A stretch of 64,000 nucleotides of DNA from Chryseobacterium aureum (GTDB lineage: Bacteria; Bacteroidota; Bacteroidia; Flavobacteriales; Weeksellaceae), in the NCBI RefSeq assembly GCF_003971235.1, contig NZ_CP034661.1, forward strand, positions 558,001 to 622,000, written 5' to 3'. The notes below the pieces were generated by a model, which saw nothing but the letters and a program-made list of their open reading frames with translations, did no database searches and was not told the DNA's origin. This document shows positions 53,920 to 62,255 of the stretch, piece by piece. A program made the translations under genes and the position numbers. Every line of letters starts with the position of its first letter. Within the stretch, counting starts at the first letter, position 1.

Positions 53920-53986
53920 AAATGATCGTGTTTATACCGGAGCTTCCCAAGCTTTTCAGGAATATCAAATACAAAATAACGAAAAT

Positions 53987-54021
53987 AAAAAAGCTACAGA
54001 CAAATTTATCCGTAGCTTTTT
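53987..54021 (-). terminator. Terminator of the alpha/beta hydrolase
   Basis: Stem AAAAGCTAC/GTAGCTTTT, T run on the minus and plus sides, 19 bases beyond the stop at 54040. Confidence 0.7.
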
Positions 54022-54039
54022 CTTTATTGATAAAGAATA

Positions 54040-54861
54040 TTAGGACTTAATAAACTCAAGAAGATCCCTGTTAATGGTTTCAGCCTCTGTAGTCGGCATC
54101 CCGTGCGGGAAACCAGGATAAGAAATCAGTTTTCCGTTTTTAAGCAGGGTAGCTGCTACTTTACCGGTGGTTTCGAAAGGAACAATCTGGTCATCTTCAC
54201 CGTGCATCACTAACACTGGTACGTCAACGCTTTTAAGATCTTCAGTGAAATCTGTTTCTGAGAATGCTTTTACACAGTCGTAATGAGCTTTGATAGAACC
54301 GCTCATTCCCTGTCTCCACCAGTTTCTCTGGATTCCTTCAGAAACTTTAGCCCCTTCTCTGTTATATCCATAGAAAGGGAAAGTGATGTCAATAAAGAAT
54401 TGTTGTCTGTGTTTTGCCGTATTATTTCGGATATCATCAAAAACAGAGATTGGAACTCCGTTCGGGTTGTTCTCATTCTGAACCATAATAGGAGTAACAG
54501 CACTTACCAAAACAGCTTTTGCAACTCTTCCGTTCCCATGTTTTGCTACATATCTGATCACTTCACCACCTCCGGTAGAGTGTCCTACATGAATTACATC
54601 TTTTAAATCCAGAGCTTCAACAATTTCTGCGACATCAGATGCATAAGTATCCATATCATGTCCGTAAGGCGTCTGCTCGGATCTTCCGTGTCCTCTTCTG
54701 TCATGAGCAATTACTCTGTACCCCTGTTCAAGGAAGAAGAACATTTGTGCATCCCAATCATCACTTGATAGTGGCCATCCGTGGTGGAAGAAAATAGCTT
54801 GTCCTTTTCCCCAGTCTTTGTAGTAAATTTCAGTTCCGTCTTTTAATGTAAGTGTGCTCAT
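54040..54861 (-). CDS. Alpha/beta hydrolase, non-heme chloroperoxidase/esterase type
   Basis: 273 residues, very close in pattern to cofactor-free chloroperoxidases and arylesterases: FFHHGWPLSSDDWDAQM, AHDRRGHGRSEQ, GHSTGGGE with nucleophile Ser95, MHGEDDQIVPFE with Asp224, FPHGMPTTEA with His253. Full-length. Family enzymes hydrolyse esters and can form peracids. A TACATTTG box lies upstream (54912-54919, minus strand). Confidence 0.88.
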   Translation of the reverse strand: MSTLTLKDGTEIYYKDWGKGQAIFFHHGWPLSSDDWDAQMFFFLEQGYRVIAHDRRGHGRSEQTPYGHDMDTYASDVAEIVEALDLKDVIHVGHSTGGGEVIRYVAKHGNGRVAKAVLVSAVTPIMVQNENNPNGVPISVFDDIRNNTAKHRQQFFIDITFPFYGYNREGAKVSEGIQRNWWRQGMSGSIKAHYDCVKAFSETDFTEDLKSVDVPVLVMHGEDDQIVPFETTGKVAATLLKNGKLISYPGFPHGMPTTEAETINRDLLEFIKS

Positions 54862-54911
54862 TGTTTCTTTTTTTAATGATTAATAAATAGTGTATTTGAT
54901 TTTTATATTCA

Positions 54912-54919
54912 CAAATGTA
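54912..54919 (-). promoter_or_regulatory. Bacteroidetes -7 box of the alpha/beta hydrolase
   Basis: Minus strand TACATTTG (TAnnTTTG), 50 bases before the ATG at 54861. Confidence 0.5.
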
Positions 54920-55309
54920 GATAGAAAATCTTGATTATATCTTGATCTAAGATAATATTTGGTTAAAAATTTTCAATAAATAATAATATATAGATAATAT
55001 TATTCTAAATAACAATAGGCTGGAAATCTTTATATTATGGAAATAAGATAAGGAAAATAATCCAGAACGGTCCCTAAATAGTCTCAGAAGAATCACATTG
55101 CTAATAAAATATAGCTGATAATAGGGATTGTACCCATCTTCAGTTCTTTCTAATATTGATGCATACAACGGGTACAGTCTGATCTATGAAAACAATGCTG
55201 TGCATGGTCCTTTTTTATTCTGAGTTCATTTACAGCCGGCATAAAGAAAAGAAAGAGCATTCCCTGTTGTTTCTATTTATATATATTAATCCCATTATTA
55301 GAAAAAAAT
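54920..55309. other. Intergenic region, left part
   Basis: About 390 AT-rich bases between the hydrolase promoter and a small membrane ORF. No gene, repeat or clear hairpin was seen. Confidence 0.4.
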
Positions 55310-55531
55310 ATGTTGTCATCTGCGGACTTACACCTGGAAAGAGCCTTGTTTCTCGCTGTCTTAATTCTATTTTTCGGAGCCGGATTTTTGTGCACGCTCA
55401 TCACTTTTATTTTTCACTCTATACTCAAAAGAAATAAAAGAGTACGCTATTATATTGCAGTATTTCTGATTTCAGGAATCACCGGCATTGCCCTGGCAGT
55501 GTTTTACTGTTATCTGATTCTGGTAGCATGA
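55310..55531 (+). CDS. Putative small membrane protein
   Basis: 73 residues with two strong hydrophobic segments (about 12-35, FLAVLILFFGAGFLCTLIT; about 48-72, YIAVFLISGITGIALAVFYC), separated by a basic loop (LKRNKRVRYY), a sensible two-helix hairpin. No known family. An overlapping frame (55186-55437) looks less protein-like. No promoter box was seen, so this is only a candidate. Confidence 0.4.
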   Translation: MLSSADLHLERALFLAVLILFFGAGFLCTLITFIFHSILKRNKRVRYYIAVFLISGITGIALAVFYCYLILVA

Positions 55532-56113
55532 TGGAAATTAAGTTCTACAAAAACCCCTGTTATCAGGGATATTTTCATGCAATGCCTTTCACTACCTTTG
55601 GTCCGGAAAATTATTGAATGAACGGTTGAAAAAACAACTGGTGATTTTACATACATTTTCACCCTGTTTGGATCAACAGATATTTATTGATAATATTTTA
55701 TAACTTTTATAGCTTTCTTTTTCACACCCAATTAAATGATAAATTCTTATTTCGGACAAACACAATGAAATATACGGGTAAAAACAGTAACCAAATAAAT
55801 TGAGTGAAGAAGAAGCTGTAAAAGTAACCATTGTCCCCAGCTGTCTATTCAGCAGTTTCAGTTTTATTAAGGAGTGGGAATATTCAAATAGCTGTTTAAA
55901 AGCTTTTAATTTAAAATAAAGCTTCCTCGTGAATGAAGTTTCTGCTTTTATCATTAATCAGGTTCAGACAGTGGGTAAGAAAATAGAAATCAGCTTTTAA
56001 AATAAGGGTCAGAAGCAGCTCATTCAATCGTAAAAACGGCATGGAAACCGGTTAAAAGGTATTTACTTATATTTACGCTCTTTAGTACAATATAACTTCA
56101 TAAAGATAAGGGT
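55532..56113. other. Intergenic region upstream of the sensor kinase
   Basis: About 580 bases without a supported gene. TATATTTA (near 56068-56075) is one base from the -7 consensus and could serve the kinase gene. A minus-strand frame at 55673-55954 lacks any protein-like feature. Confidence 0.4.
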
Positions 56114-58324
56114 TTGATGCACAGGTTATTATTTATATTCACTTTAATTATTTGTCCGTTTTTTGTTCAGGCGCAGGATGTTTTAAGCAAATTGGAAAGA
56201 GAATATAGCCACGCTTTAAACAATACAGAAGAACAGTTGAATCTGGCTCCCAAATATGCCACTGCCTTATTTTTTCATGATATTAAACCGAAATCTTATC
56301 AGATTTTACAAACGAATATTTCCATTGCTGCAAAACAGGCCGATGGGAAGTACGCCGCTATTTTGTATGCTGTACAGGCCATGAATTATCGTCTTGATAA
56401 TAAAAGTACGGAATCTGCGAAAAGTTTGGTAATGGCCAAAACGTATAGTTTAAAAACAGCCAGCAATGAAGCCAAAGGTTATGTACAATATGCCAAAGGC
56501 TGGATTCTGACCCGTGATAACAAAACAACGGAAGCCGTTGCTGCTTATCTGAAAGCCATTGAATATTACGAAAACTCGCCAACAACTTCCACACTATATG
56601 GTAGATTGGGCAATACGGCAAAGGAGCTATCTGCCATTTATTCTGATCTGAATGAATTTCAGCTGGAAGAAAAATACAGCAAACAGTTTCTACTGCTGGC
56701 TTCCAAACAAAATGATCCCAATCTTATCTTCGATGCCTACATGCGGATGGGCTATGTATATGAACAAAAATATACACAGGAGCCATCCAATACTGCATTT
56801 AGGAATAAAACAGAGCAGTATTATTTACAGGCCATTGCTACTTTCAATAAAAATAAAGATGCTATGCTTAGCAGAAACAGCCTTTCTTATGCTGCCATCA
56901 ATTTAGCAAATTTATATACGGGGTTTGACAGCAATAAAGCAATGCAATATGCACAGCTTGCTAATAAAGTAAGTCTGGAAATAGGTGATGCTATTCATAT
57001 TGCTTCTTCATTTGGAATTTTAGCAGAATTGGCATTACAGAATAAAAATTATGATTTAGCCAAGTCTTATTTCCTGAAAGCTTCTATGGAAATTGGAAAA
57101 AGCCCGGTAAGAAATCATATGATAGAATTGTCTATTCTTGAATCTCTCTCCAGAATTAGCGAAGAACAGGGCAATTATAAAGAAGCGCTGGCATATTATA
57201 AAAGCTATGTTGACAAATACAAAAGTGTTTATGACCAGGAAAAACTGGATATTACCAAAAGACTGGAATCTCAGTTTGATAAAGAAAGACAGGAGCAGAA
57301 ATATATAAAACTCCAGCTGGAAAGTGATAAAAAAGCCCAGGAAATTAAGCTGATTAATATTTTGCGTGCACAGCGGGAACAGGTTTATAATAACCTGAAG
57401 CTGGTAGAAGAAAACCAGCGTGAGCGCCTGAAGTTTTCAGAGCTTGAATCCGAGAAAAAAGAACAGCAGCTTCGCCTGGCAAAACTGGAAACCCAGCAGA
57501 AGAACAACGATATCAATACTTTTAAAAAGCTTTTGGCATTCAAGGAAAAGATCAATACGTACTATATCTTTTTTATTATCTTTTTCATTGTTCTGATTCT
57601 CTTATTGCTGTATGCCTATAAACAGCGTGCTAAATCTATGAAACAAAGAGATGAGCTGCATGCCCTGGCCCTGGAAAAAGAGAAACAAAACTCAAAAATA
57701 TCCACGCTTACCGCATTGCTGGAAGGGCAGGAGCAGGAGCGTGGCCGTCTCGCCCGTGATCTCCATGACGGATTGGGGGGTCTGCTTTCAGGAACGAAAC
57801 ACCAGTTGTCTTATCTTACTCCTCATCAGTCAGAAAATATAGAAGAAGGAATTTCAAAATCTATAGGCCAGATTGATGAAGCGGTCGAGGAGCTGAGACG
57901 TGTAGCACACAATTTAATGCCGGATTTATTACTGAAATATGGCTTGGAAGCCGCTATTCAGGACTTTGCCTCCCGTGTATCCAATAGCGCATTAGAAATT
58001 CATACAGAATTTATCAATTACAGTAATTCTATATCACAGGAAAAGCAGCTTATTGTTTACAGAATTATTCAGGAGTTGGTTAATAATGCCATAAAGCACG
58101 CTCATACTTCCGAGATTATTGTACAGATTAGTGAAGAAGAAAATCTGTTAAACCTTATAGTGGAGGACAACGGTAGTGGTTTTGATCCTAAAAGCTTAAG
58201 TATGAGAAAAACAGCAGGTTTTCATAATATAGAAATCAGAGTTCAATTTTTAAAAGGAACGATGAATATCACCTCCGAACTTAATGTCGGTACCAGTGTA
58301 GAACTTCAAATCCCTATTCATTAA
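56114..58324 (+). CDS. Sensor histidine kinase with TPR sensor domain (NarL-system type)
   Basis: 736 residues: signal peptide (1-21), TPR-like helical repeats (about 25-390), coiled coil (about 390-478), one transmembrane helix (about 480-501), a second short coil, a HisKA_3 dimerisation box with the phospho-accepting His551 in ARDLHDGLGGLLSG, and an HATPase domain (NNAIKHAHTSEI, EDNGSGFDP). The TPR part would lie in the periplasm. It pairs with the response regulator 2 bases downstream. Confidence 0.9.
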   Translation: MMHRLLFIFTLIICPFFVQAQDVLSKLEREYSHALNNTEEQLNLAPKYATALFFHDIKPKSYQILQTNISIAAKQADGKYAAILYAVQAMNYRLDNKSTESAKSLVMAKTYSLKTASNEAKGYVQYAKGWILTRDNKTTEAVAAYLKAIEYYENSPTTSTLYGRLGNTAKELSAIYSDLNEFQLEEKYSKQFLLLASKQNDPNLIFDAYMRMGYVYEQKYTQEPSNTAFRNKTEQYYLQAIATFNKNKDAMLSRNSLSYAAINLANLYTGFDSNKAMQYAQLANKVSLEIGDAIHIASSFGILAELALQNKNYDLAKSYFLKASMEIGKSPVRNHMIELSILESLSRISEEQGNYKEALAYYKSYVDKYKSVYDQEKLDITKRLESQFDKERQEQKYIKLQLESDKKAQEIKLINILRAQREQVYNNLKLVEENQRERLKFSELESEKKEQQLRLAKLETQQKNNDINTFKKLLAFKEKINTYYIFFIIFFIVLILLLLYAYKQRAKSMKQRDELHALALEKEKQNSKISTLTALLEGQEQERGRLARDLHDGLGGLLSGTKHQLSYLTPHQSENIEEGISKSIGQIDEAVEELRRVAHNLMPDLLLKYGLEAAIQDFASRVSNSALEIHTEFINYSNSISQEKQLIVYRIIQELVNNAIKHAHTSEIIVQISEEENLLNLIVEDNGSGFDPKSLSMRKTAGFHNIEIRVQFLKGTMNITSELNVGTSVELQIPIH

Positions 58325-58326
58325 AC

Positions 58327-58956
58327 ATGATAAAAGTAGCCATCACAGACGATCATCCACTTCTATTAGAAGGGCTTAAAAATATTTTAGGAAACAGCAG
58401 TACCATAGATGTTGTAGATTGTTTCAGAAACGTTTCCGAAATGAATGCAGGCCTTGCAAAACAAGCGGTTGATATTTTATTGCTGGATATCAACCTGGTG
58501 GATACCAACAGCATTGAGCTCATCAGGCCTTTAAAGAAAAAGTACAGCAATCTTCAGATTATCATTCTTAGTGTTCATAATGAACTGCCTGTTATCAACA
58601 GTACCTTGGCTGAAGGAGCGCTGGGATATATTCAGAAAAATGCTTCGGTTTCTGAGATTCTGGAAGGAATTACCAGCGTGTATGAAGGAAAAAAGTTTTT
58701 ATGTTCCCAAACGCAGTCTGTGTTGGAGAAAAAATCAGCAGATGGGTTGAATCATGTTCCGAAGTTGACGCGAAGGGAAAAGGAAATTCTGGGGGAAGCA
58801 GCGAAAGGGCTTACCACCAATCAGATGGCTGAAAAACTTTTCATCAGCCCGCATACTGTGGAAAGCCACCGGAAGAATCTTATTGAAAAGTTTCAGACCT
58901 CCAATCTTAGCTCAGCCATAAAACTGGCGATAGAATACGGTTTAATTATTGAGTAA
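58327..58956 (+). CDS. NarL/LuxR-family response regulator
   Basis: 209 residues. Receiver domain with the acidic pair Asp8-Asp9 and phosphorylated Asp54 (ILLLDINLVD); C-terminal LuxR helix-turn-helix (LTRREKEILGEAAKGLTTNQ, then AEKLFISPHTVESHRKNL). Partner of the kinase encoded just upstream. Its regulon is not apparent from the neighbours. Confidence 0.93.
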   Translation: MIKVAITDDHPLLLEGLKNILGNSSTIDVVDCFRNVSEMNAGLAKQAVDILLLDINLVDTNSIELIRPLKKKYSNLQIIILSVHNELPVINSTLAEGALGYIQKNASVSEILEGITSVYEGKKFLCSQTQSVLEKKSADGLNHVPKLTRREKEILGEAAKGLTTNQMAEKLFISPHTVESHRKNLIEKFQTSNLSSAIKLAIEYGLIIE

Positions 58957-58970
58957 AATAATCATCCAGC

Positions 58971-59009
58971 AAAAAGGCCTGCTTACATCGTAAAAGCAGA
59001 CCTTTTTTT
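58971..59009 (+). terminator. Terminator of the two-component operon
   Basis: Stem AAGG-CTGCTT/AAGCAG-CCTT with one mismatch, then seven T. It begins 15 bases after the regulator stop. Confidence 0.85.
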
Positions 59010-59033
59010 ATATAATCAAATAATTGGTGTGTT

Positions 59034-59603
59034 TTAATCTTTGAATTTCAATGCCGCCTGAAACAGGTTTTTCTTTCCTATTAAATCATATTCGTCATTG
59101 TATTCAGGCTGGTACATCAGGATAAACACGCTGCCGTCGAAATTCTTTAATGGAACAGGCTGATCTACCATGATATCATAAAATCTTGTAATCGTACGGG
59201 TAGCCGTCCATTGTTTTGCATTCCCTTTTGGATTTTTATCAAATCTGTGATCTTTCGCATCTGTATAATACCAATAAGACGGCGCAGAATCCATCAGAAA
59301 CATTTCTTTGTCCTTATTGTAAAGCTCCTCTGCCATCCCTGTATTCTGGAACCACTGAACCTCTTGTGTGCTTAAAAGTCCCAGCGCTCCTGCATAGATA
59401 TCTTTATTGGTAGTGGCACCCACTAAAAACCCTTCCAGATTGACAGCAGTAATTTCGAACTGAAAAGTTGATTTCTTCAGTTCATAAACATCATTCACCG
59501 GCTCAATTACTTTTCCGTCCTGTTTTACAACCACTTTTAAAGATTGTGCAAAAGCCATAAAACTTAGTAAACAGAAAAGAAGGGTCAAACTTAATTTTTT
59601 CAT
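59034..59603 (-). CDS. Secreted protein of unknown function
   Basis: 189 residues with a signal peptide (1-19, FMAFAQ). Soluble, mixed content, with WYYTDAKDHRFDKNPKGN and VFILMYQPEYNDEYD. No family recognised. A -7 box TATCTTTG lies at 59627-59634 on the minus strand. Confidence 0.65.
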   Translation of the reverse strand: MKKLSLTLLFCLLSFMAFAQSLKVVVKQDGKVIEPVNDVYELKKSTFQFEITAVNLEGFLVGATTNKDIYAGALGLLSTQEVQWFQNTGMAEELYNKDKEMFLMDSAPSYWYYTDAKDHRFDKNPKGNAKQWTATRTITRFYDIMVDQPVPLKNFDGSVFILMYQPEYNDEYDLIGKKNLFQAALKFKD

Positions 59604-59626
59604 TGTATCTCTTTAAATAATTGCAG

Positions 59627-59634
59627 CAAAGATA
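59627..59634 (-). promoter_or_regulatory. Bacteroidetes -7 box
   Basis: Minus strand TATCTTTG, 23 bases before the ATG at 59603. No -33 TTG at standard spacing. Confidence 0.5.
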
Positions 59635-59702
59635 TTGGACTTTATCCCCATAAACACTGGCTGGTTTCAGGGGTTTTTAAATGTATTTTCAAGATGGATT
59701 TT

Positions 59703-60776
59703 TTAAAACAGATTAGCCTTCAACTGGATTTTGATATAAGCTGTTTTCCGGTTTTTACCGGAGGCCGGAGAAGAATTAACAGGATAGACTTCCGCATAGA
59801 AGGTGTCATTATCTGTCCAGAATGCCTTTTTATCATCTGCTATTTTGAAATTGGTGAAATTGACATACAAAAGATTAATCTGTTTTTTGGTTTGTGGATT
59901 ATATTGGGAAATAACAAAATTACTCCCCACATCGTTATTGGACGAAACAAAGCTAACCCAGCCTTTAGAAGGAAGAATCTGTGGATAGCCTTCTGTACTG
60001 AGTTCAAACATAACTGCATTTTTTATACTGAAAAAAGAATAATAGGAATCGGCCGTTTCATCAGAATTTTCTTTGAATACTTCCAGATTTAAATAAGATG
60101 ACCTTCCTACATACTCATTGGCAAGCGGCCCGGTTTCTGTAGAGACACTTTCATGCTGTGTAATCACGTCTTCTCTGCCATTTTCTTTGTATACCCAGTT
60201 ATCTTCCTGCAACTGTATGCTTGGATTTTTTACCAGCACTTCACCGATTTGTTTTTTAGAATTAGCTTTAAATTCCTGTTCTGAAATCTCCGTAATCGTT
60301 CCAAATTTCTTAAAGGATTTATTCTTCAAATCATCAGATTGTTTAAATGTGCTGCTTCGGATCTCATAAAGATCTGCTCCTTTTAGCGTAAGCTCATATG
60401 CAGGAGTAAATTCCGATTTCAGGACAAATGCTTCAATACTGTTCGAAATGTTGTTATTAATGCTGTAGTGAATGGAGTAGAAGTCTTCAAACTCTTCAAA
60501 TCCGTAATAATTATCCAGTTTATTGTAAGCCACCTTCAGATGGGCGGCATCTTTGCTGGGAGTTACAAAAAACCGGACAGAATCAAGTCTGGTAAATAAT
60601 TGAAACGGTACCTCCTGAACATTATCCACCCCTTTTATTTTTTTGAAGTCGGCTAATGTTACAGTCTTTTGCTTACTTTCAGCTTCTGCTTTGTTCTTCT
60701 CTGATGTTTTATTCTGTTGACTACATCCCGCAAGAACCACCATTGATGATATAAAGAATTGATTGATGAATTTCAT
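59703..60776 (-). CDS. Lipoprotein of unknown function
   Basis: Start at 60776 (MKFINQFFISSMVVLAGC, lipobox with Cys18) because the -7 box at 60792-60799 would lie in the coding region of the longer 60794 form. 357 residues. Beta-rich after a lysine/glutamate linker (QQNKTSEKNKAEAESKQK). No family recognised. It faces away from the lipoprotein gene at 60935. Confidence 0.7.
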   Translation of the reverse strand: MKFINQFFISSMVVLAGCSQQNKTSEKNKAEAESKQKTVTLADFKKIKGVDNVQEVPFQLFTRLDSVRFFVTPSKDAAHLKVAYNKLDNYYGFEEFEDFYSIHYSINNNISNSIEAFVLKSEFTPAYELTLKGADLYEIRSSTFKQSDDLKNKSFKKFGTITEISEQEFKANSKKQIGEVLVKNPSIQLQEDNWVYKENGREDVITQHESVSTETGPLANEYVGRSSYLNLEVFKENSDETADSYYSFFSIKNAVMFELSTEGYPQILPSKGWVSFVSSNNDVGSNFVISQYNPQTKKQINLLYVNFTNFKIADDKKAFWTDNDTFYAEVYPVNSSPASGKNRKTAYIKIQLKANLF

Positions 60777-60791
60777 TTTTATATTTTTGGG

Positions 60792-60822
60792 CAAATGTAT
60801 CGGTAATCATACCGATAGCCAA
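60792..60822 (-). promoter_or_regulatory. Bacteroidetes promoter of the lipoprotein gene
   Basis: Minus strand TTG (60820-60822), 20-base spacer, TACATTTG (60792-60799), 15 bases before the ATG at 60776. Confidence 0.7.
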
Positions 60823-60934
60823 CAAAATGCCTGAATACACACCATAAATGGCTGAAAACAGGGATATATGAAGTGGCAGATTTTGGACAATTTTACAAAA
60901 CGATAAACCTGATCTTGTAATTTACTTTATAAAC

Positions 60935-61498
60935 ATGAAAAACTTAATCATCGGCCTTTCAGTGGTGGCCGCCTTACTGGCATCTTGTTCTCCCGCTACG
61001 GACAAAAAAGGGAAAGAAAATACTTCTTCTGAGGCTAAAAAAGACCTTGCAGTGCCTACCCCGAAACCCGTTAAGAATGCTCCGGCAGTATTAGACATAC
61101 CCGTTGATTTTTCAGCATTAGTTCCTGTTGATGTGTTAAATAATAAAAGTACCCGTGTGCATGATAAGTATGGTATAGAATTTTCCGGGAACTGTTATTC
61201 TTGTGACCTGGCAAGCCTGTCTGTAACAAAAAAGCAGATCAGATGGACGAATGTCTGTGATGAAAAAGATACTTTCGAAATTGATGACTTTTCATACTCT
61301 CATGAAGGAAACAAAACGATCTTTCAAACACCGGAAAGAACTTATATTTTAACCCAGATAGATAAAGCTCCTGTTTACGAACTTGTGATAGAAGGTAAGA
61401 AACTGGAATTAAAAAATAAAAGAATATCCAAATATTTTACCACTAAAAAAGCACTGCCGCTTTTTACAGAACATGATTGCGGAGATTTTGAGGGATAG
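60935..61498 (+). CDS. Small lipoprotein of unknown function
   Basis: 187 residues. Lipobox ALLASC (Cys18), a lysine/proline-rich linker (TPKPVKNAP), then a globular domain with a CysXXCys (GNCYSCDL) and two more cysteines (TNVCDE, HDCGDF). The CxxC could bind metal or form a disulfide. Divergent from the lipoprotein gene at 59703-60776, with 158 bases between. Confidence 0.7.
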   Translation: MKNLIIGLSVVAALLASCSPATDKKGKENTSSEAKKDLAVPTPKPVKNAPAVLDIPVDFSALVPVDVLNNKSTRVHDKYGIEFSGNCYSCDLASLSVTKKQIRWTNVCDEKDTFEIDDFSYSHEGNKTIFQTPERTYILTQIDKAPVYELVIEGKKLELKNKRISKYFTTKKALPLFTEHDCGDFEG

Positions 61499-61530
61499 AC
61501 GGTAGAGTAGCCCTGAACAATTTTTGATAT

Positions 61531-61562
61531 AAAAAAGCCCCAAATGACTTTGAGGCTTTTTT
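61531..61562. terminator. Bidirectional terminator
   Basis: Stem AAAAGCCCCAAA/TTTGAGGCTTTT with one G-T pair and loop TGAC, flanked by A and T runs. It separates the lipoprotein gene from infC. Confidence 0.88.
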
Positions 61563-61582
61563 ATATTAAAATAATGACTTAA

Positions 61583-62143
61583 TTATTTTGCTGGTTTTTT
61601 AGGACTCATCATCATAATCATCCTTTTCCCTTCAAGTTTAGGAAGCTGGTCTACTTTACCAACATGCTCCAGTTCCTGAGCAAGTTTTAAAAGTAAAATT
61701 TCTCCCTGGTCCTTAAAGATAATCGAACGTCCTTTAAAAAATACGTAGGTCTTTAATTTCGAACCTTCTTCAAGGAATTTTTCAGCATGCTTCTTTTTGA
61801 ATTCATAATCATGGTCGTCTGTCTGAGGTCCGAAACGGATCTCTTTCACCACCACTTTTACCTGCTTAGCTTTAAGTTCCTTTTGTTTTTTCTTTTGCTC
61901 GTATAAGAATTTCTTATATTCTAATACTCTTGCAATAAAAGGTTCTGCTTTATCAGAAATTACTACCAGATCCAATTCCTGCTCTGCAGCAATCTGTCTT
62001 GCTTTGTCAATTGGATAAATTCCTGGTTCTACGTTATCGCCCACCAAACGAAGCTCTCTCACACGAATTTTATCGTTGATCAAGTGTAAGTCCTCTTGTA
62101 CCGGACGTCTTTGTGGGCCCCTGTTGTTAAATCTTTGTGCTAT
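61583..62143 (-). CDS. infC: Translation initiation factor IF-3 with AUA start
   Basis: The C-terminal 166 residues from 62083 are plain IF-3 ([48 protein letters not shown]). The reading frame continues upstream with the family's usual N-terminus [20 protein letters not shown], but between the in-frame TAA (62158-62156) and that segment there is no ATG, GTG or TTG. The codon just before Ala is ATA at 62143, so 186 residues starting at AUA is the best reading. It recalls the AUU start of Escherichia coli infC, used for self-control. The TTG at 62083 would delete the conserved N-terminus. Confidence 0.8.
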   Translation of the reverse strand: MAQRFNNRGPQRRPVQEDLHLINDKIRVRELRLVGDNVEPGIYPIDKARQIAAEQELDLVVISDKAEPFIARVLEYKKFLYEQKKKQKELKAKQVKVVVKEIRFGPQTDDHDYEFKKKHAEKFLEEGSKLKTYVFFKGRSIIFKDQGEILLLKLAQELEHVGKVDQLPKLEGKRMIMMMSPKKPAK

Positions 62144-62255
62144 TGTATTATAATTTTATTGGTTAATTACTTAATTTAATTGATTTAAATATTTAAAATT
62201 GAAAAATTCCATTTATTCTTTAATCTCTGAATCCTTCAATTTTTTAATTTAAAAT

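Noticed and set aside
55186..55437. 83-codon ORF overlapping the small membrane ORF
   Set aside because: Protein has no coherent pattern, whereas the overlapping frame at 55310-55531 gives two clean membrane helices.
55673..55954. 93-codon minus-strand ORF before the sensor kinase
   Set aside because: No recognisable domain, no promoter box, and mixed low-complexity content.
50516..61582. A mobile element as the cause of the infC-rpmI split
   Set aside because: No transposase, integrase, att-like repeats or terminal inverted repeats were seen at the borders.
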